A DNA stretch of 64,000 nucleotides from Terriglobia bacterium (GTDB taxonomy: Bacteria > Acidobacteriota > Terriglobia > Acidiferrales > UBA7541), in assembly GCA_020073485.1 (NCBI GenBank), contig JAIQFB010000010.1, positions 186,001 to 250,000 of the forward strand. The letters are read 5' to 3'. The notes beneath the pieces were generated by a model. The model had not been told where the DNA came from. It ran no database searches and saw nothing but the letters and a program-made list of their open reading frames with translations. Of this stretch, positions 26,965-35,232 are shown in pieces. How positions within the stretch are numbered: position 1 is the first letter of the stretch; every line of letters begins with the position of its first letter. A program made the translations under genes and the position numbers.

Positions 26965-27387
26965 CTATTTACGGCGTCTGTGAATTTCCTGGGCGATGCA
27001 GCGGTCCATGATGACGAAGAGTCCCGCTTTGCGGGCGCGGGCGGCGGATGCTTCATCTTCGACGCCTTGTTGCATCCACACCGCGCGCGCGCCGATGCGA
27101 ATGGCGGCGTCGACTACCTCGGGAACCAGTTCCGATCGCCGGAAGATATCGACGATATCGATTTTTTCGGGGATGTCCTCGAGGCGCGTGTAGGATTTCT
27201 CTCCCAGGACTTCCGCTTCGTTCGGATTGACGGGGATGATGCGGTAGCCGGACTGCTGGAGATATTCCGCGACGCCAAAACTGGCGCGATGAGGTTTCGA
27301 TGACAGGCCGACCACGGCGACGGTCTTCGCGGAAGCCAGGAGCTCGGTGATTTTTGCGGCCTCTTCCGGCAGCGGCGGCTGGAGCAT
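26965..27387 (-). CDS. CoA-binding domain protein (YccU-like)
   Basis: A 140-residue single-domain protein with a Rossmann fold of the CoA-binding superfamily. Motifs: 'KTVAVVGLSSKPHRASFGVA', 'GYRIIPVNPNEAEVLGEKSY', 'IDIVDIFRRSELVPEVV', 'AVWMQQGVEDEAS' and 'VIMDRCIAQEIHR'. The family resembles the N-terminal domain of succinyl-CoA synthetase alpha but its cellular job is unknown. Start ATG 27387. The open frame continues upstream through rluB in another frame but that part is not homologous. It is 23 bases downstream of rluB and probably the last gene of the trpS-scpA-scpB-rluB transcript. Confidence 0.88.
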   Translation of the reverse strand: MLQPPLPEEAAKITELLASAKTVAVVGLSSKPHRASFGVAEYLQQSGYRIIPVNPNEAEVLGEKSYTRLEDIPEKIDIVDIFRRSELVPEVVDAAIRIGARAVWMQQGVEDEASAARARKAGLFVIMDRCIAQEIHRRRK

Positions 27388-27410
27388 GCGTATCGCCTCT
27401 CGAAAAATTC

Positions 27411-28196
27411 CTATTGGGGCCGGCCTCGCCGGGCGCTCTTGGTTTTGGAAACGGCCGGCGCGGGTTTCTGGTGCGTGAGAGCGTAGTCCACGGCGCGCGC
27501 GAGCTTGGCTACTTCGGCCGGGTCCAGGCGCCGGTAGTGACCTTCGGGCACGGTATCGACTTCGAGTGAGGCGAGTTTGACGCGCCTCATTTTTTCCACG
27601 CGGTGCCCCATCGCCAACAGATTCCTGCGCAACAGGTCGCGGCGGGCTCCCGCAAGTTGCACTTCGTACCAAGGATTCGGCGGATTCTTGCCCGCGGCAT
27701 GCGGCGCGCGCAAGGGAATAATCTTTCCGCGCAGGGCGGTCGCGAGGGTTTTCATCTGCGCTTCGTTGAGCCGGCCCTTCACCTTGATCCAATACGTCTG
27801 CGGGAGGATGTGCGACGCTTTCAGCATCTGAGCGGCGAGTTCGCCGTCGTTGGTCAGGAAAACGGCGCCGCTGGCCGCGTAGTCCAGGCGGCCGACTGGA
27901 AACACACGCTGGGAAATTCCGACCAGCAGGTTGCGCACCGTGCGGCGCCCCTCGGGATCGGCGAGAGTGGAAACAATTTCCGGGGGCTTGTTGAGGAGCA
28001 CGTAGACGTGTTCCTCGGATACATGCGCGAGTTTCCCCGCCGCTTCGATGCGGTCATGCTCCGGGTCGGCCTTGGCGCCGAGTTCGGTGATCACGACGCC
28101 GTTGACGCGCACCTGTCCGCTGCGAATCAGCTCTTCCGCGTGCCTGCGTGAGGCTATCCCCGCGCGGGCGATGATTTTTTGCAGCCGCTCAAGCAT
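27411..28196 (-). CDS. rluB: 23S rRNA pseudouridine synthase, RsuA/RluB family
   Basis: A 261-residue enzyme that isomerises a uridine in large-subunit (or small-subunit) rRNA. The N-terminal S4 RNA-binding domain is 'RLQKIIARAGIASRRHAEELIRSG' (about 3-26). The catalytic domain has 'VYVLLNKPPEIVSTLADPEGR' and the signature 'VFPVGRLDYAASGAVFLTNDGEL', with catalytic Asp in GRLD. 'GARRDLLRRNLLAMGHRVEKMRR' is a typical family block (usually ...QIRR...GH.V). The basic tail ends 'KSARRGRPQ'. It lies 8 bases after scpB, the same association seen in many bacteria. Whether it is RluB or RsuA in target is not certain. Confidence 0.92.
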   Translation of the reverse strand: MLERLQKIIARAGIASRRHAEELIRSGQVRVNGVVITELGAKADPEHDRIEAAGKLAHVSEEHVYVLLNKPPEIVSTLADPEGRRTVRNLLVGISQRVFPVGRLDYAASGAVFLTNDGELAAQMLKASHILPQTYWIKVKGRLNEAQMKTLATALRGKIIPLRAPHAAGKNPPNPWYEVQLAGARRDLLRRNLLAMGHRVEKMRRVKLASLEVDTVPEGHYRRLDPAEVAKLARAVDYALTHQKPAPAVSKTKSARRGRPQ

Positions 28197-28204
28197 GAGT
28201 GGTC

Positions 28205-28978
28205 TTAGGAGGCACTTTCAGCCAGTGCGTTGCCTGGATTAGATTCTGCCGGCGAGGCGTCAGAGATCGAGGGTTCCTGTGCAACAGGTTCCGCGACCTC
28301 ATTTGCTTCCGCGGCGGGTGGGGATGCAGGTTCGGCGGTAATGAGAGTTTCCACGGGATCCGCAATCGATTGAACTGCCCCTTCATTCTCTGGCGCGGCT
28401 TCCGGCTCAACCGGTGCGATGCCTTCGTCCGAACCGAGCGCGGCGCGCGCGAGCTGCTCAAACTCCTTCAGGCTCGGCAATTCATCGAGGTCGGAAAGGC
28501 CGAAGCGCATCAGGAATTCTTTCGACGTGCGGTACAGGATGGGTCTGCCCATTACGGCCTTGCGCCCCGCCGTGACGATCAGGCGTTTTTCGAGCAAGGT
28601 TTTGATTACGCCGGAAACGTTCACGCCGCGTATTTCCTGAATTTCCGGGCCCGTAACGGGCTGGCGGTAGGAAATCACGGCCAGGGTTTCGAGCGCGGGC
28701 ATGGTCAGGCGCAACGGCGGGCGCAGACTTTTGATGAACCGGCGCACGACGTCGTGATGCTGCGGCTTGGTGTAAAAGCGATAGCCTCCGGCGACGCCGC
28801 GAATTTCCATACCGCGATCCTCGCCCGCATACCCCGCAATCATTTCGTCGAGCGCGGCGCGGACAATAGCTTTGTCCTCGCCCACGGCGTTCGCGATCTG
28901 GTCAAGCGTGGCGGGCTCGTCGGCGGCGTAAATGATCGCTTCGAGAGCCCCTTTGAGTTCTATCGGATTCATGGTCAT
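28205..28978 (-). CDS. scpB: Segregation and condensation protein B
   Basis: A 257-residue kleisin-associated subunit of the SMC-ScpAB condensin, required for chromosome compaction and partition. Residues 1-180 hold the two winged-helix domains, with 'LKGALEAIIYAADEPATLDQIA', 'FYTKPQHHDVVRRFI' and the signature 'LETLAVISYRQPVTGPEIQEIRGVN'. The remaining 75 residues are an acidic, Pro/Ala/Glu-rich tail not seen in short ScpB forms. The start overlaps the scpA stop by 4 bases (ATGA), showing translational coupling. The smc gene is not in the window. Confidence 0.95.
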   Translation of the reverse strand: MTMNPIELKGALEAIIYAADEPATLDQIANAVGEDKAIVRAALDEMIAGYAGEDRGMEIRGVAGGYRFYTKPQHHDVVRRFIKSLRPPLRLTMPALETLAVISYRQPVTGPEIQEIRGVNVSGVIKTLLEKRLIVTAGRKAVMGRPILYRTSKEFLMRFGLSDLDELPSLKEFEQLARAALGSDEGIAPVEPEAAPENEGAVQSIADPVETLITAEPASPPAAEANEVAEPVAQEPSISDASPAESNPGNALAESAS

Positions 28979-29808
28979 TCCCCTTGTGGGTCCGTGGCAG
29001 GGCTCGCACCCGAATATTGTTCGTCAATCGCGCGAAGCGGTTCCGGCAGTAAATTTCCAATCGATTCTCCGCCCGCGAACACGACATCGAACAGTTTGTG
29101 TTTCTTCAATCGAATCTGCGAAAACAGTTCCTGCTGGACCAACAAAATGGCCTGCAGGCGCACCAGTTCAAGCACGGCCAAGAGCGCAACGATCATGGCG
29201 TGGCGCGACGCGCAGGACTCGAAAAACGAAATCAGCTCGACGCCCTCTTCCGAGGCGACCAATTGCACGCGCAGCAACTCCATCATCTGCGCCACGCTGA
29301 ACTGGTCGTGGTGCAACTCGATTTTCACGATTTCCTTGCGGCGCTCGAGGACTTGCTGGAAGACTTTTACCAGGTCCACCAGCGAGACGATCAGCTCGCC
29401 TTCCACTTCCTGGCCTTCGTACAGCGAACGGTCCGGCTTGGACCAGACGTTTTCTTCGATCTGCTGGCGCTGGTGCAGGAGTTGCGCGGCGCTTTTGAAT
29501 TTTTCGTGCTCGACCAGGCGATGCACCAGTTCGGCGCGCGGGTCCTCGATTTCTTCGGGGTTCGCCAGCGGGTCGGGGGGCAGGAGCATCTTCGACTTGA
29601 TGAAGATGAGTGTCGCAGCCATGTAAATGAAGTCGGCCGAGATGTCCATGTCCAGCTGTTCCAGCTTGTGGAGATACTCGAGATACTGGCCCGTGATCTT
29701 CGCGATCGGAATGTTGTGGATGTCGATTTCCTGCTTCTTGATCAAATCGAGCAGGAGGTCGAGCGGGCCGTCATACATTTCGAGATGAATTTTGTAGGGT
29801 GACGCCAT
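28975..29808 (-). CDS. scpA: Segregation and condensation protein A (kleisin)
   Basis: A 277-residue kleisin subunit that bridges SMC heads. The N-terminal motif 'YDGPLDLLLDLIKKQEIDI' and following 'YLEYLHKLEQLDMDISADF' with 'AATLIFIKSKMLLP' are diagnostic. The C-terminal winged helix includes 'FLAVLELVRLQAI'-type text ('ALLAVLELVRLQAILLVQQ'). I chose ATG 29808, preceded by GGGGGA, over an upstream ATG at 29895, which would overlap trpS. It lies one base after the trpS stop and overlaps scpB at its 3' end, so trpS-scpA-scpB are tightly coupled. Confidence 0.95.
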   Translation of the reverse strand: MASPYKIHLEMYDGPLDLLLDLIKKQEIDIHNIPIAKITGQYLEYLHKLEQLDMDISADFIYMAATLIFIKSKMLLPPDPLANPEEIEDPRAELVHRLVEHEKFKSAAQLLHQRQQIEENVWSKPDRSLYEGQEVEGELIVSLVDLVKVFQQVLERRKEIVKIELHHDQFSVAQMMELLRVQLVASEEGVELISFFESCASRHAMIVALLAVLELVRLQAILLVQQELFSQIRLKKHKLFDVVFAGGESIGNLLPEPLRAIDEQYSGASPATDPQGE

Positions 29809-29809
29809 A

Positions 29810-31081
29810 TTATTCCCCCACCTTGACGTTGCGGGCGGCAGATTGCTGCTCTGCAACTTCCGCGCGCTTCTCTTTCCAATTGAATACCGCTTCACGAACG
29901 CGCGCCATTGTTTTTTGCGCCACTTCGCGGGCCTTGACCGAGCCTTCGTCGATAATCTGGAGAACCTTGCCGGGATGCGCGGCGTATTCCTCGCGGCGGA
30001 CCCTCACGGGCGCGATCCATTCAATCAAATTGTCGGCCATCGCGGCCTTGCATTCGATGCAGCCGATGCCCGCACTGCGGCAGCCTTCGGCCGACCATTG
30101 CAGGGTTTCGGGCGGCGAAAACAGTTTGTGCCAGTCGTAGACCGGGCAGACGTCGGGATTGCCGGGGTCGGTGCGGCGTTTGCGCGCGGGGTCAGTCATC
30201 ATGGCGCGCGATTTGGTGCGGATTGATTCGTCGGATTCGCTGAGCGAAATGAAATTGCCGTAGCTCTTGGACATTTTCCGGCCGTCGGTGCCGGGGATGC
30301 GGGGGGTTTGGGTGAGCATCGATCCGGGCTCGCGCAGAATTGCGGCGCGACTGAAGAGATGGCCGTTCTCCTTCGCTGCGTCCAGGAAATTTTCGACTCC
30401 CTGCTGCAGGGCGTCACTTCTGAGGATATTCGCTAGTTCCCTTTTTTGTTCTTCGGTAAAAGATTTGCCGTTCGAGGGCAGGAGCTTTGCATCGTGCGCA
30501 TGTTTCGCGAGGAACGGCAGATTGGCGCCGGTGAACAGTTCCGGCTTGATCCGGAATCCGTAGAAGAAATCAAAACGCCGGACGATTTCCCTTGTCAATT
30601 CGATGTGCGCAACCTGGTCTTCGCCCACCGGAACCAGGTCCGCATCGTAGATGACGATGTCCGCGGACTGCAGAACCGGATACCCAAGGAAGCCGTAGGT
30701 ATGGAGATCCTTGTCCTTCACGTTGTCGAGAGCTTCCTTGTAGGTAGGAACGCGCTCGAGCCACCCGAGGGGCGAGACCATCGAAAGCAGCAGATTCAAT
30801 TCCGCGTGCTCGGGGACGGACGACTGGATGAACATCGTGCATTTGTCCGGGTCGAGGCCTGCGGCAAGCCAGTCGGTGGCGATATCGATGGTGTTTTGCG
30901 CAACCTGGGAGGTGTCCGCGTAATCCGAGGTGAGGGCGTGCCAATCGGCAACGAAGAAATAACATTCGTACTGCGGATCGTTCTGCAGCTTGACCCAGTT
31001 TTCGAGCGCGCCGAAATAGTGACCGATATGGAGGCGCCCGGTGGGGCGCATGCCGCTCAAGACTCGTTTCTTCAATGTCAC
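29810..31081 (-). CDS. trpS: Tryptophanyl-tRNA synthetase
   Basis: A 423-residue class I synthetase that charges tRNA-Trp. The HIGH motif is at 18-21 ('GRLHIGHYFGAL') and KMSKS appears in 'GRKMSKSYGNFISL'. Specificity text includes 'LVPVGEDQVAHIELTREI'. It is longer than the usual 330 residues. The C-terminal region has an extra segment with three Cys ('CRSAGIGCIECKAAMADNL') and a Lys/Arg-rich tail. GTG start with AAGGAG 11 bases upstream. It leads the scpA-scpB-rluB cluster. An 80-base gap with hairpins separates it from the upstream acyl-CoA dehydrogenase gene. Confidence 0.95.
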   Translation of the reverse strand: MTLKKRVLSGMRPTGRLHIGHYFGALENWVKLQNDPQYECYFFVADWHALTSDYADTSQVAQNTIDIATDWLAAGLDPDKCTMFIQSSVPEHAELNLLLSMVSPLGWLERVPTYKEALDNVKDKDLHTYGFLGYPVLQSADIVIYDADLVPVGEDQVAHIELTREIVRRFDFFYGFRIKPELFTGANLPFLAKHAHDAKLLPSNGKSFTEEQKRELANILRSDALQQGVENFLDAAKENGHLFSRAAILREPGSMLTQTPRIPGTDGRKMSKSYGNFISLSESDESIRTKSRAMMTDPARKRRTDPGNPDVCPVYDWHKLFSPPETLQWSAEGCRSAGIGCIECKAAMADNLIEWIAPVRVRREEYAAHPGKVLQIIDEGSVKAREVAQKTMARVREAVFNWKEKRAEVAEQQSAARNVKVGE

Positions 31082-31110
31082 GCTAACGGATTCTCCTTAG
31101 ATCATGGCCC

Positions 31111-31158
31111 CGCCCAAATTGGGCGAAGGCTGTTGCTGCAGCCCGCCTCTTCAGAGGC
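31111..31158. repeat. Two short hairpins between acyl-CoA dehydrogenase and trpS
   Basis: CGCCCA-aat-TGGGCG (31111-31125) and GCCTC-ttca-GAGGC (31145-31158) follow the stop of the acyl-CoA dehydrogenase gene. The style is like the hairpins near 3622. They may separate its transcript from trpS. Confidence 0.6.
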
Positions 31159-31161
31159 AGG

Positions 31162-32313
31162 CTACAAAATTCCGGCCAGCAAATCGCGCGCGATGATCAT
31201 GCGCTGGATTTCGCTGGTGCCTTCGTAAATGGTGATCACGCGGGCGTCGCGATACATGCGCTCGACGTCGGACTCGCGCGAGTAGCCCTGGCTGCCGTGG
31301 ATCTGCACGGCTTTGTAGACGACTCGATTCACCATTTCTCCGGCAAACAGTTTCGCACGCGACGCCTGCGGGCCGACCCGCGCCGAGCCCGTATCGCGCA
31401 GCCATGCCGCATTTTGAACCATGGCACGCGCGGCTTCAATTTCGGTCTGCATATCCGCGAGCATCCATTGTATCGCCTGGAAGTCTCCGATGGTCTTGCC
31501 AAATGCGCGGCGCTGTTTGGCGTGGGCGACTGAGGCTTCCAGGGCGCCCTGCGCGATTCCGACGGCTTGCGCGGCAATGCCCACGCGGCCGCCATCGAGC
31601 AACTCCAGCGCGATCTTCAAGCCCTGGCCTTCTTCGCCCAGGCGATTCGCTTCCGGAACCTCGCAATCGGCGAGCGCAATTTCGGCCGAGCGCGAAGTGC
31701 GCAGTCCCATCTTATCCTCGTAGCGCGCCACTCGAAAGCCGGGAAATGACGGCTCGACGAGAAACGCGGTGACACCGCGGGCGCCGGCGGACGGGTCGGT
31801 CTTCGCGAAAACCACGTAGACGCCGGAAACGCCGCCGTTGGTGACCCAGGATTTCGTCCCGTTCAGGCGATACCCACTGGAGTAGCGCACAGCAGAAGTG
31901 CCGATCCCGGCGGCGTCCGAACCGGCCTGAGGTTCGGTGAGGCAGAATGCGCCGAGGATTTCTCCGCGCGCCAAGCGGTGCAGATATTTTTCGCGCTGCA
32001 CGTCGGTGCCGTACTTAAACACCGCCCACGTCGCCAGAGAATTGGTGACGCTCAGGGCCACGGCCATGGCGGCGTCAACGCGCGCGACCTCTTCGAGCAT
32101 CAGCACGTAGGAAATCGTGTCGGCGCCCGCACCGCCCCAGGATTCCGGAACCAGCATGCCGCAGCAGCCGAGCTCGCCGAGCTTGCGCAATTCTTCGGCG
32201 GCGAATTTCTCCTCGCGATCGCGCGCGCGGATGCCGGGGCGCACTTCGGCGTCCATGAAGTGGCGGACCGTATCGCGAATCAAGCGTTGATCGTCGGTGA
32301 GGGAAAAATCCAT
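31162..32313 (-). CDS. Acyl-CoA dehydrogenase (short/medium-chain type)
   Basis: A 383-residue FAD flavoprotein that introduces the alpha-beta double bond in acyl-CoA, passing electrons to ETF. Start 'MDFSLTDDQRLIRDTVRHF' is typical. 'GAFCLTEPQAGSDAAG' and 'GTKSWVTNGG' contact FAD and substrate. 'QRRAFGKTIGDFQAIQWML' is the family signature. 'IYEGTSEIQRMIIARDLL' contains the catalytic Glu of the butyryl- or short-chain class. Chain-length preference is not certain. ATG 32313 is chosen; the upstream in-frame ATG at 32367 adds unrelated residues. No beta-oxidation partners are adjacent. Confidence 0.93.
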   Translation of the reverse strand: MDFSLTDDQRLIRDTVRHFMDAEVRPGIRARDREEKFAAEELRKLGELGCCGMLVPESWGGAGADTISYVLMLEEVARVDAAMAVALSVTNSLATWAVFKYGTDVQREKYLHRLARGEILGAFCLTEPQAGSDAAGIGTSAVRYSSGYRLNGTKSWVTNGGVSGVYVVFAKTDPSAGARGVTAFLVEPSFPGFRVARYEDKMGLRTSRSAEIALADCEVPEANRLGEEGQGLKIALELLDGGRVGIAAQAVGIAQGALEASVAHAKQRRAFGKTIGDFQAIQWMLADMQTEIEAARAMVQNAAWLRDTGSARVGPQASRAKLFAGEMVNRVVYKAVQIHGSQGYSRESDVERMYRDARVITIYEGTSEIQRMIIARDLLAGIL

Positions 32314-32367
32314 CGCGTCGCGTGTAGGGTTGATGCTAGCACAACATTCGCGAAGCGCGAAAAGCAA

Positions 32368-32520
32368 AGGCTTTTAATACAGAGGACACAGAGGGCACAG
32401 AGAAAACAAGAGGAGAAAAGATTTCTGAATTTTCGGTTTGTGAAAGAGCAGATGAACTACTGTTCCCGCTAATTCTTAGGTCTTCTCTACGTCCCCTGTG
32501 TCCTTTGGGTTAAAGCTTTT
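32368..32520. repeat. Inverted CACAGAGGACACAGAGG-type repeat
   Basis: Left arm about 32368-32405 (core CAGAGGACACAGAGGGCACA) and right arm about 32482-32520 are imperfect reverse complements enclosing about 75 bases of AT-richer DNA. The core repeat is of a type I have seen scattered in several phyla. The unit looks like a decayed MITE or a structured insertion between the LytTR and acyl-CoA dehydrogenase genes, both on the minus strand. Confidence 0.7.
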
Positions 32521-32541
32521 GACCTTTCAATGGAAGGAGGC

Positions 32542-33312
32542 CTACATCTTCAGCAATTCGCGCAAATGCCGGGTCTGCGCGCGGCTCACAGGCACTTCGG
32601 AGGCCTTTTTATCCCCCATCTTGAGCATATAGCTGGACTTGAACCAGGGTACGACTTCCTTGATGTGGTTGATGTTCACGAGGTAGGAGCGATGCGCGCG
32701 CCAGAACGTTTCCGAATCCAGCGAGGTTTGCAGTTCCTCGATGGTGCGATAATTCGACGTGCCTTCCACTTCGCGCGCCACCACGGTGATGGTGCCGTCC
32801 TCGATGGACGCGAAGATGACATCCTCGGCGTCGACCAGGAAAAGGCGCTGCTGCGTCTTCACCAATAGTTTGACGGGCGGCGCCTTGGACGTCCCCATCT
32901 GGCTGACCAATGTCTCCAGGCGCTCGCTGGGAGAGGCTTCGGCTTCGAGGGCGCGTTTCGCGCGCTGGATAGCGCGCGCCAGGCGGCTCTTCTCGATGGG
33001 TTTCAATACATAATCGATGGCGTTTACTTCAAAGGCCTGCACGGCGTAATTGTCAAACGCCGTGGCGAAGACAATTTGAGGAAGTTTCCCCTTGCGGTCC
33101 ATCAACTTCTTAATCACGCCAAAGCCGTTGAGCCCGGGCATTTGCACGTCGAGAAATACGAGGTCGGGAGAGTGCTCCTTGATCAGCGCGAGGGCTTCGA
33201 CGCCGTTCTTTCCCTGCCCGACCAGGTGGACGTCGGGAAAACTTTTCAGCAGGAACGCCAATTCATCGCGTGCCGGCTTTTCGTCGTCGACGATGAGCGT
33301 GTTAATGGTCAT
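32542..33312 (-). CDS. LytTR-family response regulator
   Basis: A 256-residue two-component regulator. The receiver domain (1-120) has the acidic pair 'IVDDEKPAR', phospho-acceptor Asp in 'DLVFLDVQMPGLNGF' (about residue 54), Thr in 'IVFATAFD' and Lys in 'YVLKPIEKSRL'. A short linker leads to a LytTR DNA-binding domain (about 150-256) with 'TNYRTIEELQTSLD'-like text ('SNYRTIEELQTSLDSETFWRAHRSYLVNINHI'). It probably activates transcription of surface or secretion genes. No histidine kinase gene is adjacent, so it is an orphan here. The ATG has a poor ribosome-binding site. Confidence 0.93.
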   Translation of the reverse strand: MTINTLIVDDEKPARDELAFLLKSFPDVHLVGQGKNGVEALALIKEHSPDLVFLDVQMPGLNGFGVIKKLMDRKGKLPQIVFATAFDNYAVQAFEVNAIDYVLKPIEKSRLARAIQRAKRALEAEASPSERLETLVSQMGTSKAPPVKLLVKTQQRLFLVDAEDVIFASIEDGTITVVAREVEGTSNYRTIEELQTSLDSETFWRAHRSYLVNINHIKEVVPWFKSSYMLKMGDKKASEVPVSRAQTRHLRELLKM

Positions 33313-33462
33313 GGGAGAAAAATGGATTGCTGAACGGAAGTATATGCGAGGGGCGCTTGCCGTTCAACTAGTGGGGCGATCGCGGGTTCGCGCAGGCAAT
33401 TCAAGAGCGTGTAACACAGAAGGCGCCGTGTTAAAGGTTTTGCTTTTCGGGTCCGTCGCATG

Positions 33463-33491
33463 TTGTGCTAACGCGGCGCGTTCTCTAAACT
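33463..33491 (+). promoter_or_regulatory. Weak promoter candidate for the NUDIX gene
   Basis: TTGTGC (33463-33468), a 17-base spacer and TAAACT (33486-33491) fit a sigma-70 promoter loosely. The -35 box has two mismatches. Confidence 0.3.
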
Positions 33492-33546
33492 GATCTAGGC
33501 ATAGAGCTTGATGCATCACATCGGATCGCGGAACCGGAGGCGGATT

Positions 33547-34092
33547 TTGGCAAAGGGGCGCGCAAAACTACTGAAGAGCGAAATTCTCTACCAGGGCAAG
33601 GTTTTCCGATTGCAGCGAGACACCGTAATCGAGCCCGGCGGCGTGCGCGCCGACCGCGACATTATCGTTCATCCGGGATCGGTGGTCGTGCTGCCCATTT
33701 TCGAGGACGGGCGCGTGCTGCTGATCCGCCAGTACCGGCATTCGGTGGGAGAGTTTCTGTGGGAACTGGTCGCTGGGCGCAAGGAGCCGGGAGAAACTCC
33801 GGTGGCCGGCGCACGGCGCGAATTGCTGGAGGAAACCGGATACACGGCCAGGCGCCTGCGGAAGTTGATGCGCGTGGTCCCCACGCCGGGCTTTGTGAAC
33901 GAGTGGATGTGGATTTTCGCGGCGGAGGGATTGCAGCGGGGCGAAGCGCAGCCGGAAGAGGACGAAAAGATCAGCGCGCGGAAATTCACACTGAAGCAAG
34001 TGGACTCGATGATTAAGAAGGGCACGCTGCGCGACGCGAAATCCATTTGCGGCGTGCTGTATTACATGCGGTTTCAGAAACGGCTCCACTGA
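33547..34092 (+). CDS. NUDIX hydrolase (ADP-ribose pyrophosphatase-like)
   Basis: A 181-residue NUDIX hydrolase. The NUDIX box 'GRKEPGETPVAGARRELLEETGYTA' is split here as GRKEPGE, then RRELLEETGY, with all metal-binding Glu residues kept. N-terminal 'EILYQGKVFRLQRDTVIEPGG' and 'IIVHPGSVVVLPI' are typical of ADP-ribose/NDP-sugar pyrophosphatases. It would hydrolyse ADP-ribose to AMP and ribose-5-phosphate. I chose TTG 33547 because GGAGG sits 6 bases before it. An ATG at 33511 with a weak site would add 12 residues. Confidence 0.88.
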   Translation: MAKGRAKLLKSEILYQGKVFRLQRDTVIEPGGVRADRDIIVHPGSVVVLPIFEDGRVLLIRQYRHSVGEFLWELVAGRKEPGETPVAGARRELLEETGYTARRLRKLMRVVPTPGFVNEWMWIFAAEGLQRGEAQPEEDEKISARKFTLKQVDSMIKKGTLRDAKSICGVLYYMRFQKRLH

Positions 34093-34103
34093 GCGCGACG
34101 CTC
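34091..34103 (+). terminator. Weak terminator candidate after NUDIX gene
   Basis: A 5-base hairpin (GAGCG-cga-CGCTC) overlaps the stop codon and is followed by AATTTTTAAATTTTT. The stem is short, so termination is uncertain. Confidence 0.3.
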
Positions 34104-34173
34104 GCCAATTTTTAAATTTTTCTTCCGCACCGGGCCGGCGCAGAAATATTTATGTTTTTTTGTCGTTCTACTC

Positions 34174-34202
34174 TTGAATCATGGCCGCGTGTAGCATACG
34201 AT
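34174..34202 (+). promoter_or_regulatory. Sigma-70-type promoter candidate for the DHS-like/polX pair
   Basis: TTGAAT (34174-34179), a 17-base spacer and TACGAT (34197-34202). The predicted transcript starts near 34209, about 43 bases before ATG 34252. Confidence 0.5.
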
Positions 34203-34251
34203 TCCCGCAAGGATGTGCTCCGGGAAAATTATTTCGGAGAGAAAGGCGGAC

Positions 34252-35217
34252 ATGAGCGTACGGGATTTCATCAGGCACAACTACCGGCACTTCAACGCAG
34301 CGGTTATCGTGGATGCATCGGATGCGTACGTGGCGCATCTGGCTCGCGGCGGAAAGATGTTCCTGACCATGGCGGGAGCGATGAGCACGGCGGAACTCGG
34401 GCTTTCGCTCGCGGAAATGATCCGGCAGGACAAGGTGCACGGCATCTGCACGACCGGCGCGAACCTCGAGGAAGATATTTTCAATCTTGTAGCGCACAAT
34501 CACTACCAGCGCGTGCCGAATTACCGCAACCTGAGCGACGCCGAGGAAGTGGCCTTGCGGGACCGCGGCATGAATCGCGTCACCGATACGTGCATCCCCG
34601 AAGAAGAGGCCATGCGCCGGATCGAGCGCCAGGTGCTGAAACTCTGGCAGAAGGCCGACAAGGAGAAACAGCGCTATTTCCCCTACGAGTACATGTACCA
34701 GCTCATTCGCGGCGGCCTGATCAAGGAATATTACGAGATCGACCCGAAGGACTCCTGGGTCATCGCCGCGTGCGAAAAGAACCTGCCCATCTTCACGCCC
34801 GGCTGGGAAGACTCGACGCTGGGCAACATCTTCGTCGCCAACGTAATCCGCGGGGACGTCTCGAATTTCCAGGTGGTGAAATCCGGCGTGGAACAGATGG
34901 CCTTGCTGATCGACTGGTACCGCAAGAATTCGGTCAACGAGACGATCGGATTTTTTCAGATCGCCGGCGGGATCGCGGGGGACTTCCCCATCTGCGTGGT
35001 GCCGCTGATCACTCAAGATCTGCGCGAAAAGTGCAAGCTCTGGGGCTACTTCTGCCAGATTTCCGACAGCACAACGTCGTACGGCTCCTACAGCGGCGCC
35101 GTGCCGAATGAAAAGATCACCTGGGGAAAACTGGAAGCGGCCACGCCGCGCTTCGTGATCGAATCCGACGCGTCGATCGTCGCGCCGCTGATGTTCGCCT
35201 ATATCCTCGGGCACTAG
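34252..35217 (+). CDS. Deoxyhypusine synthase-like protein (probable polyamine aminobutyltransferase)
   Basis: A 321-residue member of the deoxyhypusine synthase fold. The NAD-binding text includes 'MFLTMAGAMSTAELGLSLAEMI', 'ICTTGANLEEDIFNLVAH' and 'QIAGGIAGDFPICVVPLI'. 'KITWGKLEAATPRFVIESDAS' holds the Lys that forms the imine intermediate in DHS (WGK). In eukaryotes and archaea DHS transfers aminobutyl from spermidine to eIF5A. Bacteria have EF-P instead, so bacterial relatives are presumed to act on free amines such as putrescine or agmatine. The arginine-to-putrescine genes at 51-54 kb support that. GAAAGGCGGA precedes ATG 34252. It is 15 bases upstream of polX. Confidence 0.9.
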   Translation: MSVRDFIRHNYRHFNAAVIVDASDAYVAHLARGGKMFLTMAGAMSTAELGLSLAEMIRQDKVHGICTTGANLEEDIFNLVAHNHYQRVPNYRNLSDAEEVALRDRGMNRVTDTCIPEEEAMRRIERQVLKLWQKADKEKQRYFPYEYMYQLIRGGLIKEYYEIDPKDSWVIAACEKNLPIFTPGWEDSTLGNIFVANVIRGDVSNFQVVKSGVEQMALLIDWYRKNSVNETIGFFQIAGGIAGDFPICVVPLITQDLREKCKLWGYFCQISDSTTSYGSYSGAVPNEKITWGKLEAATPRFVIESDASIVAPLMFAYILGH

Positions 35218-35232
35218 AATCGGGACGCACGC

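Noticed and set aside
27388-27792. An N-terminal extension of the CoA-binding protein.
   Set aside because: It overlaps rluB out of frame and is rich in Arg, Pro and Ala with no homology to the family. The domain itself starts at the ATG at 27387.
28199-29626. A 475-codon plus-strand frame opposite scpB and scpA.
   Set aside because: scpA and scpB are unmistakable and overlap by ATGA on the minus strand.
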